Notes: generated by a model not told the origin, from the sequence alone. 64,000 bases of DNA from Delphinus delphis (GCF_949987515.2 NC_082689.1:8671501-8735500); one strand, 5' to 3'; numbered from the stretch's first letter, positions 27,400 to 40,350 are shown. Program-made: numbers and translations.

Positions 27400-27690
27400 G
27401 CAGAATTGAGCAGGCAGAAAAAAGAATCAAATAAGGTTAACTGATAATATTAAGTTAGGTTAATTGAGAATTGAAGTTAGGTTAGTTGAGATTATCCAAT
27501 CTGAGGAGCAGAAAAAGAATGAAGCAAAATGAACAGAGCCTAAGAGACCTGTGGGTGACACAAAACACACCAACATACTCATAATGGGAGTCCCAATGGG
27601 AGAAGAGAAAGAGAAGGCTGAAAGAACTCTTGAAGAAATAATAGCCAAAAACTTCCCAAATTTTGATGAGAGACTAGAAACTTAACAAAC
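27400..27690 (+). mobile_element. L1 ORF1 fragment
   Basis: This resembles the coiled-coil to RRM part of L1 ORF1, with AACAGAGCCTAAGAGACCTG and a following GTCCCAATGGGAGAAGAG segment like that near 13660 in the long L1. It contains an internal near-duplicate of about 28 bases (TTAAGTTAGGTTAATTGAGA and GAAGTTAGGTTAGTTGAGA, 27450-27492). Confidence 0.7.
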
Positions 27691-27779
27691 TCCAAGCAGG
27701 ATAAACTCAAAGAGAACAGTGAACAAAAAAGACAAAGACTACATTCTAGTAGGAGAAAGACAATAAACAATAAATGATA

Positions 27780-29180
27780 AAGTAAGTAAAAAGGTGAAGT
27801 TCTAAGGAGAACCAAAAAAGTAAATCAAGGTAAGGCGTATTGGAAGAGCCAAGAGAAGGGGGCATTTTGCAGTATTCATTAGAGTAGTCAAGGCAGGCTT
27901 CAATGATAGGTGATATTTAAGCAAAGAAAAGACGGCAGTGAAGAAGTGAGCCAAGTGGCTATCCAGAGAAGGAGTATATTAGGTAGAGGAAACAGCTCAA
28001 GCAAGGGCCCTGTGGGGGAATGACGCCCAGCATGTTTGAGGAGTGGCAAAGAGGCCAATAGTTCGAGTGTAGTGAAGAGGGGAAGAGTAGTTGAAAACAG
28101 GGCCAGACTATAGGAAACTTGGTTTTTACTATGAGTGAAGTGAAGGGCAGTCAGGATTCTAAGCAAAGGAATGATATGATCTGACTTGTTTAAAAATGGT
28201 AATTTTGGCTGCTCTACTGAGACCAGAGGGCAAAGGTAGAAGAAAGAAGATGAGTTAAGAGGCTATCTCACAAATCTGGTTAAGATATAACTGTGACTCG
28301 GTGGTAGTCATGAACATGGGGGAAAAAGTTTGAAATTTGGTACATATATTGAAGTAGAATAAACAAGACTTCCTGATGGTAAGACGTGAAAAAAAAGAGA
28401 CTGGAAGAATGCAACGGCCTTTACCTGAGACAAAGAAACCAATAGATAGAACAGATTTGGAGGGAAAGGGCAAAAGTTCAATTTTGGACATTTTGAGTTT
28501 GAGATGTTTTTAGACATCTAAGGGAAATACTGAGTAGGTAATTGAATGTAACAGTCTGGAGTTTGAAGGAAAGGCCTAGGCTAGAGATACAAATTTGGGA
28601 GTTTTAGTGTATAGGTAGTATTCAAAGCCTTAAGTGTGTCTGAGATCACCAAGTGTGAAGGGACAGGAGATCCAGAAATGAGTCCCAGAGGAGCCCCAAT
28701 ATTAAACAGGTTGAGACGAAAGAGAACAAGTAAAGGAGACTACACAGGAGTAGTAATGAGGTAGGAGAAAATCCAACAGTGTGGTCTAGTGGAAGCTAAG
28801 CAAAGAAACTATTTTAAGGAAGGGGAAGGGGAAATGATCAACTGGGTCAAATGCTGCTGTGAAGTAGGCAGAGCAGGTTACATCACCTCCTTTTTACAAA
28901 TGTAGAAATTAAAGCTCAGAGAAATTGGTTTGTCTGAGCTCCTAACCCTTAAGTATGCTGCTTGTCTCATCTCATGACCACAAGATCACAGTCATTGGGC
29001 TGGAAATAGAGTTTTAGGAGTTTTTTTCAACAAGTTAATGGAAAACCGTAAGAGTGAATGGAAGGAGAAAATGAAGAAGGAGAAAAGTCAACAGGATAGG
29101 AACCTCTGAAAATCTACATATTAAGAGGGTAGAATAAGACTTAGAAAAGATTCTGTAAGAAAGACAAAGAACGCAGGCAG
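27780..29180 (+). mobile_element. old interspersed repeat, family unresolved
   Basis: Phrases such as GGAATGATATGATCTGACTT, AATTTTGGCTGCTCTACTGA, AATTTTGGACATTTTGAGTT and GATCAACTGGGTCAAATGCT occur in an order seen widely in mammalian genomes, and are non-coding here. The piece after 30087 may be its continuation beyond the retrocopy. I cannot assign a family name with confidence. Confidence 0.5.
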
Positions 29181-29195
29181 GATAAGGTGTCTTTG

Positions 29196-30071
29196 GTTTT
29201 TGTGTGTGTGTGTGTAGGAACCTCCCTCCCTCTCCTGGACCAGCCCCTTCTCTCCACCCACCCACCCCACGGCCCCCCAGTCCATTCTCTACTCTGTTGC
29301 CCAACAGCAGGTTTCCCCTGAGGTGCATGGAAGCCACAGGAAGCAGGCCTTCGTGCTGCCTTCAGGACCTTCGCCTAGGCCATCCCCTCCCACCCCTTGG
29401 TCTGACACCCTCTGGGCTCATCTTTAGGCACCTGTCCCTCCCGAAGTATTCCTCCTGTTTTAGGCTGTAACAGCATTTATCACACTGCGCAGAGGACCGC
29501 CCTGTTCCCCGCGCAGTCTGCAGGGTGGAAATACTGTGGCAAACACACCTCTCAGAATTACTAGAAATTGACCTTCCCTCTCTGAGCATGCTGCCTTATC
29601 TGTAAAACAAGATACTGATAGTCTGTGATTATGGTGGGGATTGAATAAGATTTTTTAAAGCAGCAGGTACTGCCTACGTTGGGTGCAAAATGAAATGGGA
29701 GCTTTAAAAAAGAACTTCTGACAGCTGCAGCTGTTCCTTGCAAACTGCAGGACACGGATCCAGCCCACGACCGCAGTCTTGTGTAGTATATTCAGGCCGC
29801 ACTGAACACGGGACCTGCAGGTGGCGGAGCGGACTGTGTTGATGGAACAGAACCTAGAACTGGGGCGATGGGCTGAGGCCCAGCGGTGACAGGTCGCTTC
29901 TAACGGCTCCTGGGCACCCAGAGCCCGGAGCTGCACTGGGGTGCCGGGTGCCATGGTTCCGGGGTGCAGAGGTTCCGGGGTCTCGAGGTCCCGGAATCCC
30001 ACGGTCCAAAGTGCCGGAACGCGACCCAAACCCAGCCACAGCGGCCCTCGCGCTGACGGCCCCGCCCCTCA
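29196..30071 (-). pseudogene. GC-rich retroposed sequence (retrocopy of an unidentified transcript)
   Basis: An 876-bp insert lies between two perfect copies of GATAAGGTGTCTTTG (29181-29195 and 30072-30086), the mark of LINE-driven retroposition. Read on the minus strand it starts in very GC- and CpG-rich sequence (GAGGGGCGGGGCCGTC). It continues through a 99-codon ORF and a MIR-like 3' part, and ends in a degenerate tail, ACACACACACACAAAAACC. This looks like an mRNA or long non-coding RNA starting at a CpG-island promoter and copied here. I do not recognise the parent gene. The tail has changed from poly-A to (CA)n, so the copy is not very recent. Confidence 0.75.
29655..29954 (-). CDS. hypothetical 99-aa ORF inside the retroposed sequence
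   Basis: It starts at an ATG in a strong initiation context (GAACCATGG) on the minus strand and reads MAPGTPVQLRALGAQEPLEA, ending CTQRRQYLLL before a stop. The protein is Arg- and Cys-rich with no signal peptide, membrane segment or motif I know. The frame is also open upstream of the ATG, without another ATG. It may be the 5' part of the parent's coding sequence or a chance frame in GC-rich DNA; the second is at least as likely. Confidence 0.25.
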   Translation of the reverse strand: MAPGTPVQLRALGAQEPLEATCHRWASAHRPSSRFCSINTVRSATCRSRVQCGLNILHKTAVVGWIRVLQFARNSCSCQKFFFKAPISFCTQRRQYLLL

Positions 30072-30086
30072 GATAAGGTGTCTTTG

Positions 30087-30614
30087 AAGTAAAAAAAAAG
30101 ATACAAGTTTTAAAGAGAAATGCTCAGTCAATAGTGATGAATACTGCACAAAATCAACAATTGGTGTTAATTAGTGACTTTCTAAGAGTTATTTTAATAG
30201 AATGTTGGGGATAAAAATCTGATTACAAGGGTTATAGATTGGGTGGGTAGTAAGAAGGAAAAAGGATAGGCAATTCTCTAAAGAAGTCAAATGATGAAGG
30301 AAAGAGACTTAAGGGATAAGGAAAGGTTTTTATTTTTCATTAACTGTAAACCTGAGCATGTCTGCAAGAAAGAACTTAAAGCTGAGGAAATGAATATTCA
30401 AGGCATGGATTCTATGTGTGAAAAAGAAGATACTTTATTCAGCAAGATTGCAAAGAATTACCATAAAGAGTTGGGACTAAGGATTTAAGTAGAAGTTAGT
30501 TATGGTAAAGAGGAATGACAACATGATCCCAAACGATAGGATGGATGAAAAGAAAGACATTTTAAGAAGTTGAAAGGTGACAGAGCTTTCAGATGGGTCT
30601 AAGTCTTTCATTAA
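30087..30614. other. intron sequence after the retrocopy
   Basis: Purine-rich sequence that may continue the unresolved old repeat seen before 29180. The 65-codon ORF at 30291-30488 has no recognisable product. Confidence 0.5.
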
Positions 30615-30626
30615 AATAAGATGTAA

Positions 30627-30942
30627 GAGACTTCCCTAGTGGTGCAGTGGTTAAGAATCTGCCTGCCAATGCAGGGGACATGGGTTCAAGCCCTGGTCTG
30701 GGAAGATCCCACATGCCGTGGAGCAACTAAGCCCACGTGCCATAACTATTGAAGCCTGAGTGCCATAAGTACTGAAGTCTGAGCACCTAAAGACCGTGCT
30801 CTGCAACAAGAGAAGCCACCATAATGAGAAGTCTGGGCACCACAAGGAAGAGTAGACCCCACTCGCCGCAACTAGAAAAAGCCCGTGCGCAGCAACCAAG
30901 ACCCAACACAGCCAAAAATAAATAAATTAATTAAAAAATAAT
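30627..30942 (+). mobile_element. CHR SINE, long subtype
   Basis: Plus-strand copy from GACTTCCCTAGTGGTGCAGT to AATAAATTAATTAAAAAATA. A 12-bp duplication with one mismatch, AATAAGATGTAA at 30615-30626 and AATAAGAGGTAA at 30943-30954, flanks it. Confidence 0.94.
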
Positions 30943-31177
30943 AATAAGAGGTAAATTCAGTCACCAGGGAAGAATGAGCGAAGTTTTAGCTCTTTCACTG
31001 ATCTCGTCAAAGAGAGTGAACAAGAAAGGAATTAAAAAAAAAAAAAAAAGCCAAGAAATATTTGAGCTGCACTGAGGGCCCTGTTGAAGTGAGTTAGTCT
31101 TAGCTGTACCATATCTATAATTATCAGTATATGCGTTTGCACCCCTCATGAAATTATAAATTATATTGATATAAAGG

Positions 31178-31258
31178 CAGAAAATGTTTATCTTGTTCAT
31201 CACTGTATCTCCACAAGCTAACAGAACTCAATGAATACTTCGCAAATGAATGAATATG
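31178..31258 (+). mobile_element. L2 LINE 3' end
   Basis: TGTTTATCTTGTTCATCACT, GTATCTCCACAAGC and the terminal ATGAATACTTCGCAAATGAA plus TGAATATG match the L2 3' end. Confidence 0.7.
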
Positions 31259-32385
31259 TAGTGGACACAATCCACATATTGTCAAAAATTCCTTAGTGTG
31301 TTAGTGTTTGAAAGATACTATGACTGAGAGATAAAAAATATCTTTGACTGATATTTAAGTTGTCAAGATATTAGACTGTCCCTTTAAGTAGAAGACAGAA
31401 TCTGTTCAATAAATTAAAAGGCATCAGGGATAAAAATAAGTATTTTAGAAAAAAAAGTACCAATTAGGTGTTTTGGTTATGGTCAGATTAGAGTTTGAGT
31501 TTGACCTTTAAGCTACTTTAGTAAGAACTAATTTATCTGGAGTTCTTGGTAAATGAGATATTCTACACAAATAAAGTTTCCAGATATTTGAAATCTCATT
31601 CTACCATTTAGAATCATACTTTTATATCTTTTTGTCATTTTGGATGAAAATTAAAAAAAATGCATTTCACGTATTCCTGTCATCCAAAACAGAGCTGAAT
31701 AAAGATGATTTAACCTTTATTAAATATATGGTAGTCAACACTATGGTATCAATTACACCACAGAGTTGTGGAGGGCTGAGTTATGAGAGCTACAAGTCTC
31801 TATTGTGAGTAGACCTACACGCCTACACTTGTTAATTCCTGTTTTTTAATTGGCCCCCTTTGCTATTACCAAAGTGCTTGTCCACCTCTTAATCTGTTAC
31901 TCTACTCTGGAGAAGGGAGGGAAACGTGTTTGTTAAAACTGTCTCAAATATTAAAACAATAACAACAAAAAAAACCGTCTGAAGAGTGAATTTATCAATG
32001 GATATTCTTTTGTACTATTTAGATTTACCACCATGTGCAAATGTTTGTTTTCATTAAAGATGGGGGACAGAAGTTTTTGTGACTGTGTTTAGAGCAAAAA
32101 GATTTGGAGTGGGGACTTATAGACAGCCTTCTGCCTAATGTGCATGAGGTTTTAGAACACAGGTTTAGTTATTTGCCAACTGAGAGATTCATCTACCCTT
32201 TTATTATTATTATTTTGCTTTCTCTCCGATTATCAGCTATGCTTCTAATAACTCAAGGTTGCCAAATAAGTAGTTGTTCTAGCTAGTTATGTCCTTTAGC
32301 CATTAAACTAATTAAAAATACAAAAATAAAATAAAAACATTCCAAGAACCAATTTTAACTACTTTTAGTTAAGGTTTAAAAAAAA
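31259..32385. other. large PSMD1 intron, no gene seen
   Basis: AT-rich unique sequence with no identifiable feature. Confidence 0.6.
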
Positions 32386-32393
32386 AAAGTGAG

Positions 32394-32675
32394 GGACTTC
32401 CCTGTGGTCCAGTGGTTAAGAATCTACCTTTCAATGCAGGGGACACAGGTTTGACCCCTGGCAGGGGAACTAAGATCCCACATGCCGTGGGGAAACTAAG
32501 CCCATGAGCCTCAACTACTGAGCATGCGAGCCACAACTAGAGAGCCCGCATGCTCTGGAGCCTGCGTGCCACAACGAAAAGATCCCACATGCTGCAACCA
32601 AGATCCTGCGTGCTTGCAACTAAGACCCTATTCAGCCAAAAATAAAATAAATAAATAAATATTAAAAAAAAAAAG
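32394..32675 (+). mobile_element. CHR-family SINE, GGTCCAGTGG head
   Basis: Head GGACTTCCCTGTGGTCCAGT, then GTTTGACCCCTGGCAGGGGA and a body ending CAGCCAAAAATAAAATAAAT. A short duplication AAAGTGAG is at 32386-32393 and 32676-32683. Confidence 0.92.
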
Positions 32676-32683
32676 AAAGTGAG

Positions 32684-33233
32684 TGAATGTGGGTGAGAAG
32701 GGTCGGCATTGGCACAGTATTATAAAATAATAATGTTTGGTATTTTTATAATATACTCAATGAATATTTTAATAAATTTATCTGTAAACACAAATCAATG
32801 AAGGTTTCTTTCATACAAGTCTTTTCATTAAATATAATGATGCTATTTTCAATCTGACATTACTTGTTTTGCAGATACCTATCTGCCTGCATGAGCACAG
32901 GGATCAAATTGTGGTTCAGAATAAAGCAGTTATTTTAAGATATTTTCATAGTCCTGAAGAGAAATTCTGGCACATTAAAAACCATCTGATTGTTCTTGAG
33001 GATTATTTTGTTCGTTTTCACCCAAAATTCTTAGTAAATATTTTTTGTAAAATATTGAATTTTGAGTTAAAATAAAACAAATATTGAATAAAATCTGAAG
33101 TGCTCAGTAGAACTGAAATGAACAAAATATTTTCCAATAACTTTCACACAAGGGAAGGAATATAAATTTGAAACAGGGCATAAATGCTGTTGCCAATGTA
33201 GAAGTAATTAAATAATTTTAAACTATGAGCAAT
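32684..33233. other. large PSMD1 intron, no gene seen
   Basis: AT-rich. The ORF at 32869-33075 lacks similarity to anything I know and has no coding character. Confidence 0.6.
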
Positions 33234-33247
33234 CTATGATGATCTTT

Positions 33248-33361
33248 ATTTATTTTTTGCCACATGGCATGCGGGCTCTAGTTCCCTGACTAGGGATCGA
33301 ACACGTGCCCCCCTGCAATGGAAGCACAGAGTCTTAACCACTGGACCGCCAGGGAAGTCCC
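33248..33361 (-). mobile_element. CHR-family SINE, short form
   Basis: Reversed head and short body ending GGACCGCCAGGGAAGTCC. The 14-bp duplication CTATGATGATCTTT (33234-33247) recurs with one mismatch at 33362-33375. Confidence 0.94.
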
Positions 33362-33375
33362 CTATGATGACCTTT

Positions 33376-34179
33376 TAAAAGGAAACCTTGAGAATGCTGA
33401 AGTTCTAGTACTAAGCTAGTCTTACAGTTTAAGGAAAACTCAGATAGAATAGCTGATAAGACTTTTACACTAATTTTCTGAAATAAGGCAGAAATGTATT
33501 TTCATTATATATCACATACTTTCCCCAATGTATCTGTGAAAAAAAAAAACTGCCAATGAACCAACTCCCAAATCCAGAGGCCATCTTTTTAAAAGCAAGC
33601 AATGAAAAAGTCTCTTCTAAAACTTATGTAAGCATGTAGAATTCAAACCTTTCTGTGTTCTTCTATATAAGGTTGTAACCAGAGCAAATTAATTGTGTTC
33701 CACAACAAAGGCATAAAAGCTGGATAAGAATCTTGTTTCACTGGTAGAAATTAGAGCTCTGGAAATCACTCTAAGGTTCACTGGGCAGAACCTTCACGGA
33801 ATTAAAGCTCTAGTATCTCTAGATTGTATCTTATTCTTTCTCAAATGGGAAAAACAGCCTAGGGTTAATCTAAAACAGAACTACGTTAAGCTAAAATGAC
33901 AGAGTTTATTACAGTCCCCCCAATATTAAAGAGAGCTCTTAAGAATATAACTTGAATAAGGGTCACGAACTGGTTTAACATACTTAACTAGTGATTTTAT
34001 GAGTTATAATGAATGCTGCTACTCTCTAAAAATGAATGTATCAAAGATGAAATAACCTCCTTGGCACGCTTACAGCTATACAACACATTTGTTTCATTGC
34101 TTTCAAGCACCAGTGCTGGAGGCTCAGAATAAGTCAATGGGAGGAGGACTTCAGTCACAGCAGCATCTGGTCTACTGAG
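33376..34179. other. region upstream of HTR2B
   Basis: This should hold the HTR2B promoter if the exon 1 proposal is right. It is AT-rich, lacks a CpG island and shows no clear TATA box in the expected place. Confidence 0.45.
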
Positions 34180-34222
34180 CAGATAAGATGACATGCTTGG
34201 GAGAGTAAAGAGCAAGCAAGAG
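34180..34222 (+). other. HTR2B: candidate end of HTR2B non-coding exon 1 with splice donor
   Basis: Human HTR2B has a non-coding first exon upstream of the exon with the start codon. Here GCAAGCAAGAG at 34212-34222 is followed by a perfect donor GTAAGT at 34223, about 1.25 kb before the start codon. Several possible acceptors lie between (TTTTTTCACAG near 35211, CTTTTTTTAAG near 35340). The left edge given is arbitrary because the transcription start cannot be seen; no convincing TATA box is present. The role is inferred from position and the donor match only. Confidence 0.4.
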
Positions 34223-35464
34223 GTAAGTATTTAACAAATAAATATAGAGTTGATCTAAAGAGTTTTCTTTTTTACTTTCTTCACAAACTCTTGCTACCAT
34301 AATCTTTTATTTCTATTCAGTGGTTAAAAAAACCAAAATGAAAAATTTACAAATGTTAAAGGGGAGATTTTTAACGTGGGATTTGTAGATTTTATGAATA
34401 AATGATTTAATCTTCCTCTCAGCTTCCCCTCCTTCCCTCGGAAACTGGGAAGGTTAAGAAAAAAATTACTACTTAAAACCAAAAAAGAACTGGTTCAAAT
34501 TTGGCATAAAGCGATAAACATAAAGTGATAAATTTGGAAAATATTTGTTGCAGAAACATGCTTTCTTCGAAGGATGAAATAAGTAAAAACAAGTATCTGG
34601 ATTCTAGTAATACGTATTTTCTCCCCTTCTTTCAAACTAAAGGAGTTATAAAATGTTTTACAAAAATGGCATTTATATCAGTATTAAAATAAACCTGCTC
34701 AGACAAAACCCAATTACAAATAAGGATTCCTAGCTGGTAAATCATTTATTTATACGTTAGGGGGGCTTGGAGTGTTTCTAGGTAGATGGCCAGTGTGTAT
34801 GAAAAGTTCTATTCAGAACTATTTGGTGCTCTGATGTTTCTAATCTTCTGTACATATTCTAAAGTAAAGGTAAAAAGACATTCAAGGGTCAGGAAACACC
34901 TAGGTTTTTATTATACCACTGAAAAAATTAATATATCTCGTTTCATTAACTGGAGCATACCAGGCATACGTTTATGAGGACTGGCTGCATTGTCACAAAT
35001 GCACAAGAGACCTATTGAGGAGGGAGGGGCTACTAATAAATTCAACTTTTTAAACTGGGTTTTGAAAATAAAGAAATAAAATAATGCAATTGACATATTT
35101 TTATATCTAGGGGAAGCTCTCTGGCATTCAAATTCAAACTCGACTCCACCGCTACAAGAAAAAAAAAGAGGGAGAGAGAGAAACCAAAAATATAGTCTTT
35201 TTTTCACAGCTATCAGTTTCTTTCACTAAGCCTTCGGAAACCGGAACCTCTGCAGAATACTAAACACTCGGGCCTTACCTACAGACATGGACAAATGTAT
35301 GTATGCTCTCATTTTATAGAACTTGAAATTCTTTTTTTAAGGAAGGAGTCAACTTTGGCCTTGAGTATTTGGCATGGGTACAAAGGCTTAAAAATGCAGA
35401 TGACCAGCTTAGCTACTGACCATGCTGACCACTGTCTGGAATCGGAAAAAATTAAAGAAAAACA

Positions 35465-35468
<4 letters not shown>
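34223..35468. other. proposed HTR2B intron 1 and 5' UTR
   Basis: No repeat is recognised. A GA-rich patch lies at 35165-35185. The last part, up to 35468, should be 5' UTR carried by the exon with the start codon. Confidence 0.5.
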
Positions 35469-35870
<402 letters not shown>

Positions 35871-38800
35871 TAGAGAAACAGATACTCATTTAATCTTTAA
35901 ATATGGACTTGCACTATTTAAAGGTACAGTGAGTAAACAGTCCCTCATTTTTCATCATTTTCTATGGTTGATAATCAGTTTTAAAGAGCAAAAAATAATT
36001 TCTTGGAAACAATTCCATTCCCTCCTCAGCCACCTAACAAAATCATTTAAAAAGTCATCCAAGTTAGCAATATTCATATATTCTGCATACATTACCTAAA
36101 AATTATTGTGAAGAACAGACCTATACTTTACCCCATTACTAGTACTTTTTTTTTTCTTGATAAAGCAATATCTAGGACACTGCTGTGACAGTTAGTGTGC
36201 TGGGTTAATCATTAATAATAAGGTCTTTGAATCACTGAATTCCGATATAAATCTCTAAACCCCAATTTAAATTGGAATTGTTCTAAAAAGTCTTGTTATA
36301 TCTCTTTATAGTTTGTGTACGTAAGACTTAAACACAAGTCTTACACATGTGTCTTGTTAACAAAAAACTATGTTTAGTTGCTGAAGGAATGGTCTGGCTC
36401 AGAGCATCTCAAGAGATGATCCATCTGTTTAATTTTTATGATTTCTGACCATTTATGTCCTTGATATATGTTAGAGGAATCAGACCTCTAAGTTACTAAA
36501 ATAAGGGATCAAAACCTGAGTTATTACAATAATTTAAAATATAATTAGAACTGAAATCTTAGTTATAATATTGATAAAAAAGATAACGATATTAAAATGA
36601 TATAAGTAGTTTCCTATTCATGCATATCATCTCTAGTTAGAGAATTTGGGTACACACAAATAATTCTGATGATGAATTATGAGGGCTCTTAAGAATCAGC
36701 AGTAAGAGAATATTTAACTTATTTAATGCTTGACATTAATTGATATTCCATTCATTAATTGCTTAAGAAAAAATGATTATTTGTAGCAGATAGGGCTTCT
36801 TGGAATTGCTTATATGGTGAAGATAAAAATATTTCAGGTTATAGAAGTAAAATTTATTAACTAGAATATATATTAGAAGGTGAAGAAAAACTGCCATTCA
36901 AACTATTGTATTCAGGTTTAAATGTTACATTTTTATAAGTAAGTACAGAAAGATATCTAAAAGTAAGTACTTGATCCCCCATATATAATCGGATGGTGAC
37001 GGGCTAAAACTTCCCATTCTAAATCAACTCTTATCCAGGCTTTAAATTCTGTGGTAGGACATGCAGTAATGAATAAGGTTTTCTGCTTTAGAAGACTCTC
37101 TAATCATTAATATTGCCTGTCTATACCCCTCCCTTTTACAAATTTGCAACCTTTTGAATAATCTAGTGCTACACATAACCATGGAAAATAATTAAGAAAT
37201 CTTACTCTAAAGGAGAACCTAAACAATCTTAATTCTGAATAAAGTTTAAAAGAAATAAATGAGGATTATGCAGGAACATTTATGCATATATGGTAAAGAC
37301 TGTATAGGCATTGATTCAAACTCTTATCTCCATGCACACAATAGTTTAATGTGTCAAATCACTCTTTAAATTGTGCTTTGCTAGGCGTACAAAAAATATT
37401 AAAATGCTCGTCTCATACTACCACAAAATTTAATTGACGTTATGTTGAATAAATGAGATTGAAGTGAATTTTAACTTTAAAATCCATGAGTCCATCAAAC
37501 ATCTATTGGTCTTTGCAAAATACTGTGGTAGATACTTAAATCAACAACTAAACAGTTAAGGAATCTTAAAAGGCAAAGTTTCATGGCATTAAATAAGCTG
37601 ACAAACAAAACACAAAAGCAGACAACAGTGATAATCCCATGTATTCCACAGGAAAACAGTAGGTACATAGCAGCTGAAAACTAAGTTTATATTTAAATAT
37701 TTGGGGCCCAAGATATTCTTAGCTATAAGAGTCAGCAGAAAATCCAACATATTTTAACACAAAATATGTAGAATGTCTTCCTATGTCTGAAATAATTATT
37801 ACATTTTTAACCTAATTTTCTTCTTTCAAATGTAAATTTTTAATTACAAAATAAACTCTTTCATAGACTGAAACACTTCTACTATCAGTAATTAAGCTAT
37901 ATAGAAAGGTTAGTAGATTTTTAAAAATAAACTAACCTGGGAACTTAACCACTATTCAAAATATTACTGAATTAATTCATTATTGAAAACATTATTCTAT
38001 TTCTATGAGAAAATATATGAGAAAATGCATGTTGCCCTCTAAAAAGCTTCAAAAGGATGCATTCATAAATTGGGAACTGCACATATTATAAATGGGGACC
38101 TGACTTCAAATACTAAGAGTTTTTGATAGCCTTTCATGTGTTAACAAATACTAAGACTTTCTAAATTAATGCATTTATAAGAATTTCTATAATCTTAAAA
38201 TGCAGAAGTAGATTTTGTGTATTTTTCTCTCATTATAGGGATAATCTTCAGAACTTCTGAAGTCTGTACAAACAAAAGTGTCCCTGGCTCTGTAAACATA
38301 AACAAACTAATTACCACTATGAATGACATGTTATTTTAGTTATCTCACGGAAATTCAATGACAGTAACACTGAAACTTTATATTCTAATAAAATGTAGTT
38401 TTTAAAAAAAAGGAGAGCACTGAAAATTTTAAAGTGGCTTTTATACTGAGAAACATTTTATTGAACCAAAAATTTGTATAATATTTGATTATATATTATT
38501 TGAATTTCCTCCAAGATTATTATGACTGGCAGGCAAAACATGGTCTTTCAAATTGTGCTACATCAACTTTTCTGTCACTTCTTCCTCTTTGGGAGCATTG
38601 GACTTAACCTTTACTTTCCAGTTTTTTACTGTTTTGTCTATAATTCTTAAAAATCATGATCACAAATTAGTAGCTTATAACATAAGGCTTGAAGTTGCCT
38701 AGGTTAGAAATACTTGAGTAGGACGCAAAGGAAAACAGAACATCATATGCCGATATAAAAAAGAAAGATTATTCACAGTTTAAGAACGTCTCCGAACTTT

Positions 38801-38984
38801 GCCTTCTCTCATGAAATAAATGATTAAAAATGTAAAGGGAGTAAATACAGCATTTGGTCATTCATTGGTCATTACTGGCTTATTTACAACAAGTTTTAAT
38901 CCATGTCTCATGATCTGTAAGTTGAAACAGTATCTGTGGTACAGTTGAAAGAGGGTGTATAAAATGGCTGAAAGATGGGGGTTT

Positions 38985-39160
38985 GAAGCAAGATACCCTA
39001 GGCTTTGAATCCTGGTTCTCTTGTATTGGCTTATGCAAGTCACTTAACAACATATCAGAGTTCAATCACCTTGTCTGTAAAATGGTTATGCTACATCTTC
39101 CATTGCCAATATCTTGTGAAATTGTCAAGTAGGTCCCAGCACGTTTTAGGCACTAATAAT
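38985..39160 (+). mobile_element. MIR SINE fragment
   Basis: CTAGGCTTTGAATCCTGGTT, TATGCAAGTCACTTAACAAC and CTTGTCTGTAAAATGGTTAT match the MIR core. It is the only repeat I recognise in the first 4.3 kb of the HTR2B coding intron. Confidence 0.7.
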
Positions 39161-40116
39161 TGGCAAGTACCAGTACAACATGCAAAGGGTTTATATACTT
39201 AAATATAAGATTTAGTTTGGATGTGAGTTTCACCAGAGATGAGATAAATGTATAGCAGTAAAAGAAAAACAAATCAGTTATTCATTTATGCAGTGAAATG
39301 CTGCTCTACCTAATTCTTAAATGAGGGAGCAAAGCAATTAAAGGCACTTCTTTTTGGAAAGTGGAAATTTTAAAAAACCAAGGAAAAATTTTTATAAGTA
39401 TTAAATCACTCGAAACGCTTAAAACACTATATTGGACATCTAACCCCAGGATACCTCATATGCTCAAATGTAACGAAAAAACAAGAATAACAAAAACAAA
39501 GCAGAAGCTTTGTAATAAAAATTTAAGCACTGGTCTAGGTCTGTCTTTTCCAGAAGATAAATATAGAAACATAAGAATTTGAGATTAAAAAAAACGTGTA
39601 CTTGAAAACTATGTCCTTTTTGGACATTAGAGCCATTTAGGATTTGTCCTGCTCCAATACATTCATGAACTATTTACCTCCACGAACATAGTCCTCTTGG
39701 GATGGCTTTAAAAATAGTCTTTAAATCCTTAAAAGGGAAACCTTTTATGTGCCAGATTCAGAGATTAATGTCAATTACTTTCCAAAACAAAAAAACGAAC
39801 AAAAAGGCATGGCAATGTTTGGCAATGCACATAGGTTACTTATGCTTCTTTGCCACATATATAAATAACATAGTTAAAATTCAACTTTAGTAAAAGGCAT
39901 ACTTTCATGACAAATTTAATTAAAAGTTGAACAGTTAAACATGTTCTCACGCCCTTTTTTTGAAGTACAGTTTAAGTTTAATTGGATGCACGCACTCTTG
40001 CTACAGCAGGCAGGAAGACAAACACACCAGGTTTTATACGGATGATATGGCTCATTGTTTCTAAGTGGGAGTGTTTTAATGGTTGGGCTAGTTGGCTAGT
40101 TTCTGTCAAACAATAA

Positions 40117-40350
40117 TAGTAATAAGAACTAACATTTTGAGTGCTTTCTCTATGCCAGATATTGTTCTAAACACTTTACATGTATTATTGCATTTAATCC
40201 TCAAAGCAACTCTATAAAATCAGTATTATTATTATCATCCCCATTTTACAAGAGAGGAGATAAGAATAAGTAAGTGGCAGAGATACAATTTGAACCTAGG
40301 AGAACTGATTCTAGAATTCACACTCTTAACCTCTGTTACACTGCTTTCTC
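40117..40350 (-). mobile_element. MIR SINE
   Basis: TTTTGAGTGCTTTCTCTATG, CAGATATTGTTCTAAACACT, CATTTAATCCTCAAAGCAAC, CATCCCCATTTTACAAGAGA and TTTGAACCTAGGAGAACTGA form a nearly complete MIR in reverse orientation. Confidence 0.85.

Noticed and set aside
27780..28520. Several minus-strand ORFs of 69-88 codons
   Set aside because: They fall in an old purine-rich interspersed repeat whose complement is Leu/Ser/Phe-rich by composition.
29204..29470. Pro-rich plus-strand ORF
   Set aside because: It lies antisense within the GC-rich retrocopy and shows no coding features.
38520..38640. Possible coding-like stretch, minus strand (APKEEEVTEKLM-like reading)
   Set aside because: It is short, has stops nearby and no flanking duplication or recognised parent; not enough to call a retropseudogene.
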